Notes: generated by a model not told the origin, from the sequence alone. Shown: positions 33,565 through 44,265, counted from the stretch's first letter. The stretch: 64,000 bases of DNA from Pseudomonas putida (GCF_001976065.1 NZ_MNAH01000002.1:956252-1020251); one strand, 5' to 3'. Made by a program: numbers and translations.

Positions 33565-34848
33565 TCAAGCGGCCTGCGCCCCCTTGGCCACTGCCGCCGA
33601 CGCCGCCAGCATCGCCCGCAACAACACCGCACACCCGGCCGCCAAGTCATCCGGCGCGGCATTCTCGATTTCGTTGTGGCTGATGCCGCCTTCGCACGGC
33701 ACGAAGATCATCCCGGCCGGACCGAGTTCGGCGAGGAAGATCGCGTCGTGCCCGGCGCCGCTGACAATGTCCATGTGCGACAGGCCAAGCCCTTGCGCCG
33801 CGCCGCGTACCGCTTCGACGCAGCCCTTGTCGAAATACAGCGGCGGGAAGTCGGCAGTGGGGGTCAGTTCATAGGTCAGGCCGTGTTCTTCGCAGGTGGT
33901 TTCGATGACTTCGCGTACTTCGGCGATCATCGAGTCCAGTCGTGCCGGTTCCAGGTGGCGGAAGTCCAGGGTCATGCGCACCTCGCCCGGGATGACGTTG
34001 CGCGAGCCGGGATAGGCCTGCAGGCAACCGACAGTGCCGCAAGCGTGTGGCTGATGACCCAGGGCTGCGCGATTGACCGCGCCGACGATCACCGCGGCCC
34101 CGACCAGGGCGTCCTTGCGCAGGTGCATCGGCGTCGGGCCGGCGTGGGCTTCGACGCCGCGCAGTTTCAGGTCGAACCATTTCTGTCCGAGGGCGCCCAT
34201 GACCACACCAATGGTCTTGCGTTCGTCTTCCAGGATCGGGCCTTGCTCGATGTGAGCTTCGAAATAAGCGCCCACGGCATGGCCACTGACTTTGCGGGTG
34301 CCCGCGTAGCCAATCGCATTGAGCGCTTCGCCTACTGTCACGCCCTCGGCGTCGACCTTGGCCAGGGTTTCTTCGAGGGTGAACTTCTCGGCGAATACGC
34401 CGGAACCCATCATGCACGGGGCAAAGCGCGAGCCTTCTTCGTTGGTCCACACCACCACTTCCAGCGGCGCTTCGGTCTCGATGCCCAGGTCATTGAGGGT
34501 GCGCAGTACTTCGACGCCGGCCAGCACGCCGAAGCAACCATCGAACTTGCCACCGGTGGGCTGGGTGTCGATGTGGCTCCCGGTCATCACCGGTGGCAGA
34601 TCCGGATTGCGTCCGGGCCGACGGGCGAAAATATTGCCCACGGCATCGATGCTGACAGTGCAGCCGGCCGCCTCACACCAAGCCACGAAAATGTCCCGGG
34701 CCTGCCGATCGAGGTCGGTCAGGGCCAGGCGACACACACCGCCCTTGACCGTGGCGCCGAGCCTGGCCAGCTCCATGAGCGACTGCCACAGGCGGTCGCG
34801 GTTGATGTGCTGATGGGTGGATTGCAGAACGTCTACGGCCGCGTTCAT
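33565..34848 (-). CDS. M20-family N-carbamoyl-amino-acid amidohydrolase (beta-ureidopropionase role)
   Basis: A 427-residue Zn-dependent hydrolase of the HyuC/AllC group. The metal and substrate motifs are GSHIDTQPTGGKFDG, WTNEEGSRF, EAHIEQGP and GAGHDAIFLAE. In the reductive pyrimidine pathway it hydrolyses N-carbamoyl-beta-alanine or -aminoisobutyrate to the beta-amino acid, CO2 and ammonia, the step after dihydropyrimidinase. It is downstream of and in line with the NCS1 permease, and divergent from the dihydropyrimidinase gene, which supports this role over allantoate hydrolysis. Confidence 0.9.
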   Translation of the reverse strand: MNAAVDVLQSTHQHINRDRLWQSLMELARLGATVKGGVCRLALTDLDRQARDIFVAWCEAAGCTVSIDAVGNIFARRPGRNPDLPPVMTGSHIDTQPTGGKFDGCFGVLAGVEVLRTLNDLGIETEAPLEVVVWTNEEGSRFAPCMMGSGVFAEKFTLEETLAKVDAEGVTVGEALNAIGYAGTRKVSGHAVGAYFEAHIEQGPILEDERKTIGVVMGALGQKWFDLKLRGVEAHAGPTPMHLRKDALVGAAVIVGAVNRAALGHQPHACGTVGCLQAYPGSRNVIPGEVRMTLDFRHLEPARLDSMIAEVREVIETTCEEHGLTYELTPTADFPPLYFDKGCVEAVRGAAQGLGLSHMDIVSGAGHDAIFLAELGPAGMIFVPCEGGISHNEIENAAPDDLAAGCAVLLRAMLAASAAVAKGAQAA

Positions 34849-34910
34849 GGGGATCTCCTCAGGCTATTCTTGTGTGTTGCTTCAGGCAATTGGGTGGTGT
34901 CCTTGAGGCC

Positions 34911-34979
34911 GCCTTCGCTGGCAAGCCAGCTTCTACAAGGGATCGCGGTCACCTGTAGGAGCTGGCTTGCCAGCGAAGG
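34911..34979. repeat. REP pair, GGCTTGCCAGC-type
   Basis: GCCTTCGCTGGCAAGCCAGC and inverted TGTAGGAGCTGGCTTGCCAG lie between the permease and hydrolase genes on the minus strand. Confidence 0.88.
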
Positions 34980-34988
34980 GGCCCTCGA

Positions 34989-36473
34989 TCACACCGCAGA
35001 TTTCGCGATCGACGGACTAGGACGCATCGCGCACAACCCGTAATAAATCAACCCGCCAAGGGCCGATCCGGTAAACCAGCCATAGCTGTAGAACCAGCTG
35101 AACGCATCGCTGCCCAAGGACAACAACGTCAGCACCACCGGCACACCAAACGCGATGAATCCGCTCCAGTTCCACGCCGGATAAACGTCATCGCGATACA
35201 GGCCAGCGAGGTCCAGGCGCTGTTTCTTGATCAGGAAATAGTCCACCACCATGATCCCGGCTATTGGCCCCAGCAGGCTCGAATAGCCGAGCAACCAGTT
35301 GGAATAAACGGTTTCCAGGCTGACATCGGAAACGATCAGCCCAAGTTTTTTCAGCAGTTCATGGGCCATCAGCGCCAGCCCTACCAGCCCGGTAAGCATC
35401 ACCGCCTTGGTCCGGTTGATCGCCTTGGGGGCGATGTTCTGGAAGTCGTTGGTGGGCGATACGATATTGGCCGCGGTGTTGGTCGAGAGCGTCGCAATGA
35501 TGATCAGCGCCATGGCCAGCGCCACCCACACCGGGCTCGGGATATGGCCGATCAGGGTCACCGGGTCGGACACCGTCACACCCACCAGTTTCACCGAGGC
35601 GGCGGTCATCACCACGCCCAGGGAGGCAAACAGGAACATGGTCAGCGGCAGGCCGATGATCTGCCCGACAATCTGGTCTTTCTGGCTTTTCGCGTAGCGG
35701 CTGAAGTCGGGAATGTTCAGCGACAGCGTGGCCCAGAACCCGACCATCGCGGTCAGTCCGGCGGCAAAGTAGCTGGCCACGCCCGCACCTTCAGGACGCT
35801 TGGGCGCGATTGCCAACAGTTCGGTCATCGACACGTTGGGCATCGCCCACACGAGCAACCCTACCCCCACCAGCACCAACAGCGGTGCCGAGAGGGTTTC
35901 CAGCCATTTGATCGACTCGGCGCCGCGAATCACCACCCACAGGTTCAGCGCCCAGAACACCATGAAGCCGATGACCTCGCCAGTGCCGCCCAGGGACTTC
36001 CAACCCTCGAACACCGAGCCCAGGAACAGGTGAATCGCCAGGCCGCCGAACATCGTCTGGATGCCGAACCAGCCACAGGCCACCAGCGCGCGGATCAGGC
36101 ATGGGATGTTGGAACCGATAATGCCAAAGGACGAACGCAGCAACACCGGAAACGGAATGCCGTACTTGGTGCCGGGGAAGGCATTGAGCGTCAGCGGGAT
36201 CAACACAATGATGTTGGCAAACAGAATGGCCAGCAGCGCTTCACCGACACTCAGTCCGAAATACGCCGTCAGCACCCCGCCCAGGGTATAGGTCGGCACG
36301 CAAATCGCCATGCCCACCCATAACGCCGTGATGTGCCATTTGTTCCAGGTTCGTTCGCGCACCTTGGTCGGTGCAATGTCGTGGTTGTAACGGGGACTGT
36401 CGAGGACATCGCTGCCGGCTTCCAGCTCAAACAAGCCGTCGCGCTCGGTCACTTGCGATCTGATCTGTTGCAT
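34989..36473 (-). CDS. NCS1-family nucleobase permease (uracil/hydantoin type)
   Basis: A 494-residue NCS1 transporter with 12 predicted helices. The N-terminal SPRYNHDIAPTKVRERTWNK is the family entry segment; GFWATLSLNIPDFSRYAKSQ and STNTAANIVSPTNDFQNIAP mark helices 6 and 8. Transporters in this position with dihydropyrimidinase and carbamoylase genes carry uracil, thymine, dihydropyrimidines or hydantoins (context inference). It is first in the minus-strand unit with the carbamoyl hydrolase. A sigma-54-like element lies about 55-65 bases before its start. Confidence 0.92.
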   Translation of the reverse strand: MQQIRSQVTERDGLFELEAGSDVLDSPRYNHDIAPTKVRERTWNKWHITALWVGMAICVPTYTLGGVLTAYFGLSVGEALLAILFANIIVLIPLTLNAFPGTKYGIPFPVLLRSSFGIIGSNIPCLIRALVACGWFGIQTMFGGLAIHLFLGSVFEGWKSLGGTGEVIGFMVFWALNLWVVIRGAESIKWLETLSAPLLVLVGVGLLVWAMPNVSMTELLAIAPKRPEGAGVASYFAAGLTAMVGFWATLSLNIPDFSRYAKSQKDQIVGQIIGLPLTMFLFASLGVVMTAASVKLVGVTVSDPVTLIGHIPSPVWVALAMALIIIATLSTNTAANIVSPTNDFQNIAPKAINRTKAVMLTGLVGLALMAHELLKKLGLIVSDVSLETVYSNWLLGYSSLLGPIAGIMVVDYFLIKKQRLDLAGLYRDDVYPAWNWSGFIAFGVPVVLTLLSLGSDAFSWFYSYGWFTGSALGGLIYYGLCAMRPSPSIAKSAV

Positions 36474-36525
36474 GGCCGCTCCACTGTTCTTTGAGTTATT
36501 TTTTGCTCATCGAGGGCTGGCGGCA

Positions 36526-36540
36526 TCAATAAACGTGCCG
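36526..36540 (-). promoter_or_regulatory. Candidate sigma-54 promoter for the NCS1 permease gene
   Basis: Read on the minus strand, the element is GGCACG at -24, then TTG at the -12 position with exact spacing (GG-N10-GA instead of the consensus GG-N10-GC). It lies about 53 bases before the permease start. Sigma-54 use would fit nitrogen control of pyrimidine catabolism. The imperfect -12 lowers confidence. Confidence 0.35.
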
Positions 36541-36919
36541 GGTGCCCCGCTTGCGCATCGGGCAGTTCCATAAACACTGTGCAACTAAATGATATGTATC
36601 AGTTTTATCAGGGCACCTCGATGACTTGCCATGTCACTCAGGCCGAATGCCAGGCAAGTTGTCCGAACCGTCAGGACTCAATCTGGTGCAGCCCTTTTTT
36701 TTTCAACGTCACGCCTCAACCATAGACCATCCTCAAACGGCTGATTTCACATAAGAAATCTTGACCATATTTGGTTCCTGTCAAGTGCGTCAAAATGGTG
36801 AGAGGCCGCACCATTATGCGGATTCATGTATTAATTCCTTATTTTTCAATTAGTTAAATCAGCAATAAGCTTATAAAAAATATTCTTGCTCATTCCTATA
36901 ACTCAGACTAGCTTTTATT

Positions 36920-36937
36920 CCTGACAGCGTTGACAGG
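36920..36937. promoter_or_regulatory. Imperfect palindrome upstream of dihydropyrimidinase, possible operator
   Basis: CCTGACA-GCG-TTGACAGG is an 18-base sequence in which 14 positions are symmetric. It lies 78-95 bases before the dihydropyrimidinase start. The RutR-like TetR regulator at 41393-42013 is the natural candidate to bind here (inference). Confidence 0.3.
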
Positions 36938-36975
36938 ATTAATCCGGTTGCCGCTTGCGTCTATAAAACATCTAG

Positions 36976-38454
<1,479 letters not shown>

Positions 38455-38470
38455 TAGCGGCCTGCGGCCT

Positions 38471-38537
38471 TTCGCTGGCAAGCCAGCTCCTACAGTTTGA
38501 AATGCATTCCCCTGTAGGAGCTGGCTTGCCAGCGAAG
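38471..38537. repeat. REP pair, GGCTTGCCAGC-type
   Basis: TTCGCTGGCAAGCCAGCTCC and inverted TGTAGGAGCTGGCTTGCCAG lie between hydA and preT, inside the presumed operon. Confidence 0.88.
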
Positions 38538-38607
38538 AGGCCGGCCCAGTCAACACAAAAACAATGCCCGACAGAGGCAACACCTCAATTACCGTGAGGC
38601 CAACACC

Positions 38608-39975
38608 GTGATCAAGACCCTGACTCACCTCCCGCATCCCGTTGAGAATGCGGCCGCCCTCGCCGGCCATTTCACCGACCTGGCGCCGCCACTCAACGAT
38701 CGCCAGGCCCACCTGGAAGCCTCGCGTTGCCTGTATTGCTACGACGCGCCCTGCGTGAATGCCTGCCCGAGTGAGATCGATATTCCCTCGTTCATCCGCA
38801 ACATTCACCAGGACAACGTGCAGGGTGCAGCGCAGAAGATCCTCTCGGCCAACATCCTCGGTGGCAGTTGCGCCCGGGTCTGTCCGACCGAGATTCTTTG
38901 CCAGCAAGCCTGTGTGCGCAACAACGCCCATGAATGTGCGCCGGTGCTAATCGGCCTGTTGCAGCGTTACGCCGTGGACAACGCGCACTTCCCCGAGCAC
39001 CCGTTCGCGCGCAGCGCCGCCACCGGCAAGCGCATTGCCGTGGTCGGTGCCGGGCCCGCCGGTTTGTCCTGTGCCCACCGCAGTGCGATGCACGGTCATG
39101 ACGTGGTGATATTCGAGGCGCGGGAAAAGGCCGGCGGCCTGAACGAATACGGAATCGCCAAATACAAACTGGTGGACGATTACGCGCAGAAGGAACTGGA
39201 TTTCCTCCTGGACATCGGCGGCATCGAAATCCGCCATGGGTACAAACTCGGCGACAACCTCAGCCTCAGCGACCTGCATCAACAATTCGACGCCGTGTTC
39301 CTTGGCATCGGCCTGGCGGCCAGCAAGCAGCTGGGCCTACCCCATGAAGACGCGCCCGGCCTGGTGGCGGCCACCGACTACATCCGCGAACTGCGCCAGG
39401 CTGATGACCTGAGCCAGTTACCCCTGGCCAACCGCTGCATCGTCCTCGGTGCCGGCAACACCGCCATCGACATGGCGGTGCAGATGGCCCGACTGGGCGC
39501 CCGCGACGTCAACCTGGTCTATCGTCGCGGTTTTGATGACATGGGGGCGACCCACCATGAACAGGACATCGCCAAGGCCAATCAGGTGCGCCTGTTGACC
39601 TGGGCCCAACCGGAGGAAGTCTTGCTCGATGACCAGGGCCAGGTACGCGGCATGCGCTTCGCCCGCACCCATCTGGTGGAAGGCCGCCTGCAAACCACCG
39701 GCGAAACCTTCGAACTGGCCGCCGACGGGATTTTCAAGGCCATCGGCCAGGCCTTCGACAGCCGCGCCCTCGCCGATCCACTGGCCCGTGAACTGCAGCG
39801 CCAGGGCGACCGGATCCTGGTGGATGAACAACTGCGCACCAGCATACCCGGGGTGTATGCCGGCGGTGATTGCACCAGTCTTGACCAGGACCTGACCGTG
39901 CAGGCGGTGCAGCACGGCAAACTCGCTGCCGAGGCGATGAACGCTCAACTGATGCTCAATGTGGAGGCTGCATAA
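38608..39975 (+). CDS. preT: NAD(P)-dependent dihydropyrimidine dehydrogenase subunit PreT
   Basis: A 455-residue flavoprotein related to glutamate synthase small subunits. The N-terminal iron-sulfur region (CLYCYDAPCVNACP and CARVCPTEILCQQACV) is followed by an FAD motif (VVGAGPAGLSC) and an NAD(P) motif (VLGAGNTAIDMA), ending with GVYAGGDCT. PreT passes electrons from NAD(P)H to PreA for reduction of uracil or thymine. The start is GTG with GAGG upstream. The preA start codon follows its stop directly, so the two subunits are coupled. Confidence 0.94.
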   Translation: MIKTLTHLPHPVENAAALAGHFTDLAPPLNDRQAHLEASRCLYCYDAPCVNACPSEIDIPSFIRNIHQDNVQGAAQKILSANILGGSCARVCPTEILCQQACVRNNAHECAPVLIGLLQRYAVDNAHFPEHPFARSAATGKRIAVVGAGPAGLSCAHRSAMHGHDVVIFEAREKAGGLNEYGIAKYKLVDDYAQKELDFLLDIGGIEIRHGYKLGDNLSLSDLHQQFDAVFLGIGLAASKQLGLPHEDAPGLVAATDYIRELRQADDLSQLPLANRCIVLGAGNTAIDMAVQMARLGARDVNLVYRRGFDDMGATHHEQDIAKANQVRLLTWAQPEEVLLDDQGQVRGMRFARTHLVEGRLQTTGETFELAADGIFKAIGQAFDSRALADPLARELQRQGDRILVDEQLRTSIPGVYAGGDCTSLDQDLTVQAVQHGKLAAEAMNAQLMLNVEAA

Positions 39976-41250
39976 ATGGCCGATCTGTCGATTGTCTTCG
40001 CTGGCATCAAGTCCCCCAACCCGTTCTGGCTGGCCTCCGCACCGCCGACCGACAAGGCCTACAACGTGGTCCGCGCCTTCGAGGCCGGCTGGGGCGGCGT
40101 GGTCTGGAAAACCCTGGGTGAAGACCCGGCGGCGGTCAACGTGTCGTCGCGTTATTCGGCGCACTTCGGGGCCAACCGGGAGGTCCTCGGCTTCAACAAC
40201 ATCGAACTGATCACCGACCGTTCGCTGGAGATCAACCTGCGGGAAATCACCCAGGTCAAGAAGGACTGGCCGGACCGCGCGCTGATCGTGTCGCTGATGG
40301 TGCCCTGCGTCGAAGAGTCCTGGAAACACATCCTGCCATTGGTGGAAGCCACCGGCGCCGACGGCATCGAACTCAACTTCGGCTGCCCCCACGGCATGCC
40401 GGAACGCGGCATGGGTGCGGCGGTCGGCCAGGTGCCGGAATACGTCGAGCAGGTCACACGCTGGTGCAAGACCTATTGCTCACTGCCGGTGATCGTCAAG
40501 CTGACGCCGAACATCACCGACATCCGCGTGGCTGCCCGCGCGGCCCACCGTGGCGGCGCGGATGCGGTGTCGTTGATCAATACGATCAACTCGATCACCA
40601 GCGTCAACCTGGAGCGCATGGTCGCCAATCCCATCGTCGGCAACCAAAGCACCCATGGCGGCTATTGCGGCTCGGCGGTCAAGCCGATCGCCTTGAACAT
40701 GGTCGCCGAAATCGCCCGCGACCCGCAGACCCATGGCTTGCCAATCAGCGGTATTGGCGGCATCGGCAACTGGCGCGACGCCGCCGAATTCATGGCCTTG
40801 GGCAGTGGTTCGGTGCAGGTGTGCACGGCGGCGATGCTGCATGGCTTCCGGATCGTCGAGGAGATGAAGGACGGCCTGTCACGCTGGATGGACAGCCAAG
40901 GCTACGCCAGCATCGCCGAATTTTCCGGGCGGGCGGTAGGCAATACCACCGACTGGAAGTACCTGGACATCAACTACCAGGTGATCGCGAAGATCGACCA
41001 GGAGGCGTGCATTGGGTGTGGGCGCTGTCATATTGCTTGTGAGGACACGTCGCACCAGGCGGTGGCGAGCGTCAAGCAGGCGGATGGCACGCATAAGTAT
41101 CAGGTGATCGAGGATGAGTGCGTAGGCTGCAACCTGTGCCAGATCACGTGCCCGGTGCAGGATTGCATCGAGATGGTGCCGATGGAGAACGGCAAGCCGT
41201 TTCTGGACTGGAATCATGATCCGAGGAATCCCTACCACGTCAGTCCTTGA
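39976..41250 (+). CDS. preA: NAD-dependent dihydropyrimidine dehydrogenase subunit PreA
   Basis: A 424-residue subunit with an N-terminal dihydroorotate-dehydrogenase-like FMN barrel (IELNFGCPHGM, KLTPNITDI, ISGIGGIGNW) and a C-terminal two-cluster ferredoxin domain (CIGCGRCHIAC and CVGCNLCQITCP). It reduces the 5,6 double bond of uracil and thymine. The start abuts the preT stop with no gap. It is the last gene of the plus-strand unit and is followed by a REP pair and a convergent regulator gene. Confidence 0.95.
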   Translation: MADLSIVFAGIKSPNPFWLASAPPTDKAYNVVRAFEAGWGGVVWKTLGEDPAAVNVSSRYSAHFGANREVLGFNNIELITDRSLEINLREITQVKKDWPDRALIVSLMVPCVEESWKHILPLVEATGADGIELNFGCPHGMPERGMGAAVGQVPEYVEQVTRWCKTYCSLPVIVKLTPNITDIRVAARAAHRGGADAVSLINTINSITSVNLERMVANPIVGNQSTHGGYCGSAVKPIALNMVAEIARDPQTHGLPISGIGGIGNWRDAAEFMALGSGSVQVCTAAMLHGFRIVEEMKDGLSRWMDSQGYASIAEFSGRAVGNTTDWKYLDINYQVIAKIDQEACIGCGRCHIACEDTSHQAVASVKQADGTHKYQVIEDECVGCNLCQITCPVQDCIEMVPMENGKPFLDWNHDPRNPYHVSP

Positions 41251-41272
41251 AGCTTTCGGTGCCTGAGACAAC

Positions 41273-41369
41273 GCCTTCGCGAGCAGGCTCGCTCCCACAG
41301 TGGATTGCGGTCGTACATGACTTGGATGTACACCAGGGATCAACGTGGGAGCGAGCCTGCTCGCGAAGA
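41273..41369. repeat. REP pair, GAGC-type
   Basis: CCTTCGCGAGCAGGCTCGCT and inverted GAGCGAGCCTGCTCGCGAAG enclose about 50 bases between the convergent preA and TetR genes. Confidence 0.9.
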
Positions 41370-41392
41370 TGCCCTGCGCCACTACACAAATC

Positions 41393-42013
41393 TCAAGGCT
41401 CCAACCCGATCCCGCGCAAAATCACACTCGTCACCGTCTGCACCGCCCGCTCGAACTGCATATCCGACAGCGGCTGGTGATCATTGAGAATGTTCACCTG
41501 GTGATCGAAGTCGGCGTAGTGCTGGGTCGAGGCCCAGATCATGTAGAGCAGGCTTGAAGGCTCCACCGGCAGGATGCGGCCATCGTCCACCCACTGGCGA
41601 ATCTTCGCTTCTTTCATCTTGGCCCAGTCGTACAGGCTCGCGTCCAGCTTCTCGCCGAGGGTCGGCGCGCCGTGGATGATTTCGTTGGCCCAGACTTTCG
41701 AGCCGTAGGGGCGGCTGCGCGAGTGGTTCATCTTGGCGCGGATGTAACTGCTGAGCACCACGCGCGGGTCGTCGAACATCTCGAAGCACAGCGCGTCCTG
41801 CTTCCACACTTCCAGCAGGTCGAAGAGCACGGCGCTGTACAGTTCGGTCTTGGTGCTGAAGTAGTAATGCAGGTTGGAGCGCGGCAGTTGCACTTCGGCG
41901 GCGATGTCGGCCATGGCCGTACTGCCAAAGCCTTTTTCGGCGAAGACCTTCTCGGCCCCCAGCAGAATTTTCTCGACGTTACTGCGACGAATCTCGATCT
42001 TGTGATTGCCCAT
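41393..42013 (-). CDS. TetR-family regulator, RutR-like (pyrimidine-responsive candidate)
   Basis: A 206-residue TetR protein whose C-terminal domain is of the RutR/YcdC type (SKVWANEIIHGAPTLGEKLD, YMIWASTQHYADFDHQV). The HTH is GFGSTAMADIAAEVQLPRSN with LHYYFSTK. E. coli RutR binds uracil or thymine and controls pyrimidine use. Here the gene is convergent with preA at the end of the reductive pathway genes, so control of this pathway is a well-founded inference. Likely targets are in the 36474-37014 region. Confidence 0.9.
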   Translation of the reverse strand: MGNHKIEIRRSNVEKILLGAEKVFAEKGFGSTAMADIAAEVQLPRSNLHYYFSTKTELYSAVLFDLLEVWKQDALCFEMFDDPRVVLSSYIRAKMNHSRSRPYGSKVWANEIIHGAPTLGEKLDASLYDWAKMKEAKIRQWVDDGRILPVEPSSLLYMIWASTQHYADFDHQVNILNDHQPLSDMQFERAVQTVTSVILRGIGLEP

Positions 42014-42152
42014 GAGGGCTCCCTGGCAACAACATTGAACAAGACTAGCATCCGCTCTACCTCGCGGCGACAGCAGACAGGCAAACTTCGTGCAACAGGC
42101 CTTGCGCGGCTAGACTGACCCTCACTTCGAACCTGCCGCCGAGGGACTCGAC

Positions 42153-42515
42153 ATGCGCTTGAAGAACACCCTGACCGCCGCCCTGCTTGCCTCGCTCTTG
42201 TGTGCCTCATCCGTGTTTGCTCACGCCCATCTGCAAAGCCAGATGCCCGCCGCCGATAGCACCGTCAGCGCCCCCTCGGAATTGAGCCTGACCTTTTCCG
42301 AAGGGGTCGAAGCCGACTTGTGCAAAGTCACGATCAGCCACGACGGTGACGACATCCTGGTAAAAAGCCTGATCACTCAAGGTCCTGATAAAAGGACCCT
42401 GATTGTCACTCCGGCTGTCCCCTTCACCGACGGAGACTACAAAATCGAGTGGCATGTCGTGTCGGTCGATAGCCACAAAAGCGAGGGCGTCTACACGTTC
42501 ACGGTTGGCCAGTAA
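42153..42515 (+). CDS. copC: Periplasmic copper-binding protein CopC-like
   Basis: A 120-residue exported protein. The signal peptide is cleaved after VFA (residue 23), leaving the N-terminal HAHLQ whose first histidine is the copper-binding residue of CopC proteins. The Ig-like domain ends with WHVVSVDSHKSEGVYTFTV, a family signature. No CopD, CopA or CopB gene is adjacent, so it stands alone, as YobA/CopC homologues often do. GAGGGA precedes the ATG. Confidence 0.88.
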   Translation: MRLKNTLTAALLASLLCASSVFAHAHLQSQMPAADSTVSAPSELSLTFSEGVEADLCKVTISHDGDDILVKSLITQGPDKRTLIVTPAVPFTDGDYKIEWHVVSVDSHKSEGVYTFTVGQ

Positions 42516-42598
42516 TACATGGCGAACACGGATTCAGCGGCGTAACACCCGCCCTGTGGACGCGCGCCCGCTGCCTCAAGTCATCGTATAACTTCCCA

Positions 42599-42659
42599 TT
42601 GACAACTCCTGAAAATCTCGCAAATATCTGCGCCAATGTTGTACGACGACGTATGACAA
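42599..42659 (+). promoter_or_regulatory. Candidate promoter and operator of the OprD-type porin gene
   Basis: A consensus -35 TTGACA lies at 42599-42604, with a loose AT-rich -10 near 42622-42629. Downstream, 42639-42659 is an imperfect palindrome beginning TTGTACGAC and ending GTATGACAA. Its reverse strand shares TTGTC-(A/G)-TACG with the operator candidate at 44209-44222 before udh. This is the style of FadR-type GntR regulators (inference); no such regulator gene is in the window. Confidence 0.4.
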
Positions 42660-42693
42660 AAATAAAAACAAAAAGCAGCAAGGGAGCGTCACA

Positions 42694-43992
42694 GTGAGCA
42701 AGCTCGTCCGCGATTCGTCCGCCCGTACTCCACGCCCATCTTTTATCCGTTTGCACACACTGAGCCTGATCGGTTGCAGCAGCCTGGTCATCGCCCTGCC
42801 CCTCACCAGCCAGGCCGAAGGCTTTACCGATGACGCCAAAGCCACGCTGAATCTGCGCAACGCCTTCATCAATCGCAACTTCACCAACCCGGCCTACCCT
42901 CAGGGCAAGGCGCAAGAGTGGACGCAGAACTTCATTCTCGACGCCAAGTCAGGCTACACCCAAGGTCCGGTCGGCTTCGGTGTGGATGTACTCGGCCTGT
43001 ACTCGCAGAAACTGGATGGTGGCAAAGGCACCGGGGGTACGGGGTTGCTGCCGATCCACGACGACGGGCGCCCGGCCGACAACTTCGGCCGCCTGGGCGT
43101 GGCACTCAAAGGCAAGATCTCGAAAACCGAACTGAAGGTCGGCGAATGGATGCCGGTGCTGCCGATCCTGCGCTCCGATGACGGTCGCTCGCTGCCGCAA
43201 ACCTTCCGCGGCGGCCAGGTGACCTCCACCGAAATCAGCGGCCTGACGCTCTATGGCGGGCAGTTCCGCCAGAACAGCCCGCGCAACGATGCGAGCATGG
43301 AAGACATGTTCATGAACGGCAAGTCGGCGGCCTTTACCTCGGACCGTTTCAACTTCGGCGGCGGCGAATACGCGTTCAACGAAAAACGCACCCAGGTGGG
43401 CGTCTGGTACGCAGAGCTCAGCGATATCTACCAGCAGCAGTATTTCAACATCAGCCACAGCCAGCCCATCGGCGATTGGACATTGGGCGCCAACCTCGGC
43501 TACTTCATCGGCAAGGAAGATGGCAGCGCCCTGGCCGGCGACCTCGATAACAAGACCGCATTTGCCCTGCTCTCGGCCAAGTACGGCGGCAACACTTTCT
43601 ATGTCGGCCTGCAAAAACTCAGCGGCGACGATGTGTGGATGCGGGTCAATGGCACCAGTGGCGGCACCCTGGCCAACGACAGCTACAACTCCAGCTACGA
43701 CAACGCCAGGGAGAAGTCCTGGCAGGTGCGTCACGACTACAACTTTGTCGCCCTCGGCATTCCCGGCCTGACGCTGATGAACCGCTACATCAGCGGCGAC
43801 AACGTGCACACCGGCACCATCACCGACGGCAAGGAATGGGGCCGCGAATCGGAACTGGCCTACACCGTGCAGAGCGGCGCGCTGAAGAACCTCAACGTCA
43901 AATGGCGCAACGCAAGCATCCGCAAGGATTTCAGCACCAACGAATTTGATGAAAACCGGATTTTCGTCAGCTATCCGATTTCGTTGTTGTAA
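42694..43992 (+). CDS. OprD-family outer-membrane porin (uronate-type)
   Basis: A 432-residue OprD-family beta-barrel. A long signal peptide ends at about residue 41 (LTSQA). The mature part begins with FTDDAKATLNLRNAFINRNF and carries KVGEWMPVLPILRSDD and the terminal VSYPISLL, all typical of the family. Substrate-specific OprD channels admit small carboxylates. Placement next to uronate dehydrogenase and a TRAP transporter points to hexuronates (inference). The start is GTG at 42694 with AGGGAG upstream. Confidence 0.92.
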   Translation: MSKLVRDSSARTPRPSFIRLHTLSLIGCSSLVIALPLTSQAEGFTDDAKATLNLRNAFINRNFTNPAYPQGKAQEWTQNFILDAKSGYTQGPVGFGVDVLGLYSQKLDGGKGTGGTGLLPIHDDGRPADNFGRLGVALKGKISKTELKVGEWMPVLPILRSDDGRSLPQTFRGGQVTSTEISGLTLYGGQFRQNSPRNDASMEDMFMNGKSAAFTSDRFNFGGGEYAFNEKRTQVGVWYAELSDIYQQQYFNISHSQPIGDWTLGANLGYFIGKEDGSALAGDLDNKTAFALLSAKYGGNTFYVGLQKLSGDDVWMRVNGTSGGTLANDSYNSSYDNAREKSWQVRHDYNFVALGIPGLTLMNRYISGDNVHTGTITDGKEWGRESELAYTVQSGALKNLNVKWRNASIRKDFSTNEFDENRIFVSYPISLL

Positions 43993-44013
43993 TTCCCGGG
44001 GATCGACCTCGTA

Positions 44014-44083
44014 CCTGTAGGAGCCGGCTTGCCGGCGAAGGCGATCTCGCGGACGCCTTCGCTGGCAAGCCAGCTCCTACAGG
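44014..44083. repeat. REP pair, GGCTTGCCAGC-type
   Basis: CCTGTAGGAGCCGGCTTGCC and inverted GGCAAGCCAGCTCCTACAGG lie between the porin and udh genes. Confidence 0.88.
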
Positions 44084-44172
44084 TTGAGTGCGATCACGGA
44101 TCATTCACAGGGGTCGAGGTTTTCCGGACCATTGATGGCGACAACCCTCCGTCAATTTCCACCAATGTCGCG

Positions 44173-44222
44173 TTGACAAAAACCGGAAAGCCTAACGATA
44201 CTTCCACCTAGTCGTACGACAA
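44173..44222 (+). promoter_or_regulatory. Promoter and palindromic operator of the uronate operon
   Basis: A consensus -35 TTGACA (44173-44178) and a -10 GATACT (44197-44202) are separated by 18 bases. Directly after the -10 lies TAGTCGTACGACAA (44209-44222), whose core GTCGTACGAC is a perfect palindrome. A repressor bound there would cover the transcription start. Related sequence occurs before the porin gene. A GntR/FadR-type repressor encoded elsewhere is inferred. Confidence 0.5.
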
Positions 44223-44265
44223 CTTACAACGAATCAATAAAAATAACTGCTGTCCAGGGATTCCC

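Noticed and set aside
33565..34848. Allantoate amidohydrolase as the identity of the M20 hydrolase
   Set aside because: The M20 family includes AllC, but the permease, dihydropyrimidinase and PreTA neighbours and the lack of allantoinase favour the pyrimidine carbamoylase role. Not fully excluded.
36946..36960. GG...GC near 36946 as a plus-strand sigma-54 promoter for hydA
   Set aside because: The two elements are 9 bases apart instead of 10, a spacing that normally abolishes activity.
36930..36967. TTGACA and TATAAA as a sigma-70 promoter for hydA
   Set aside because: The spacing is about 26 bases, too long for a functional pair.
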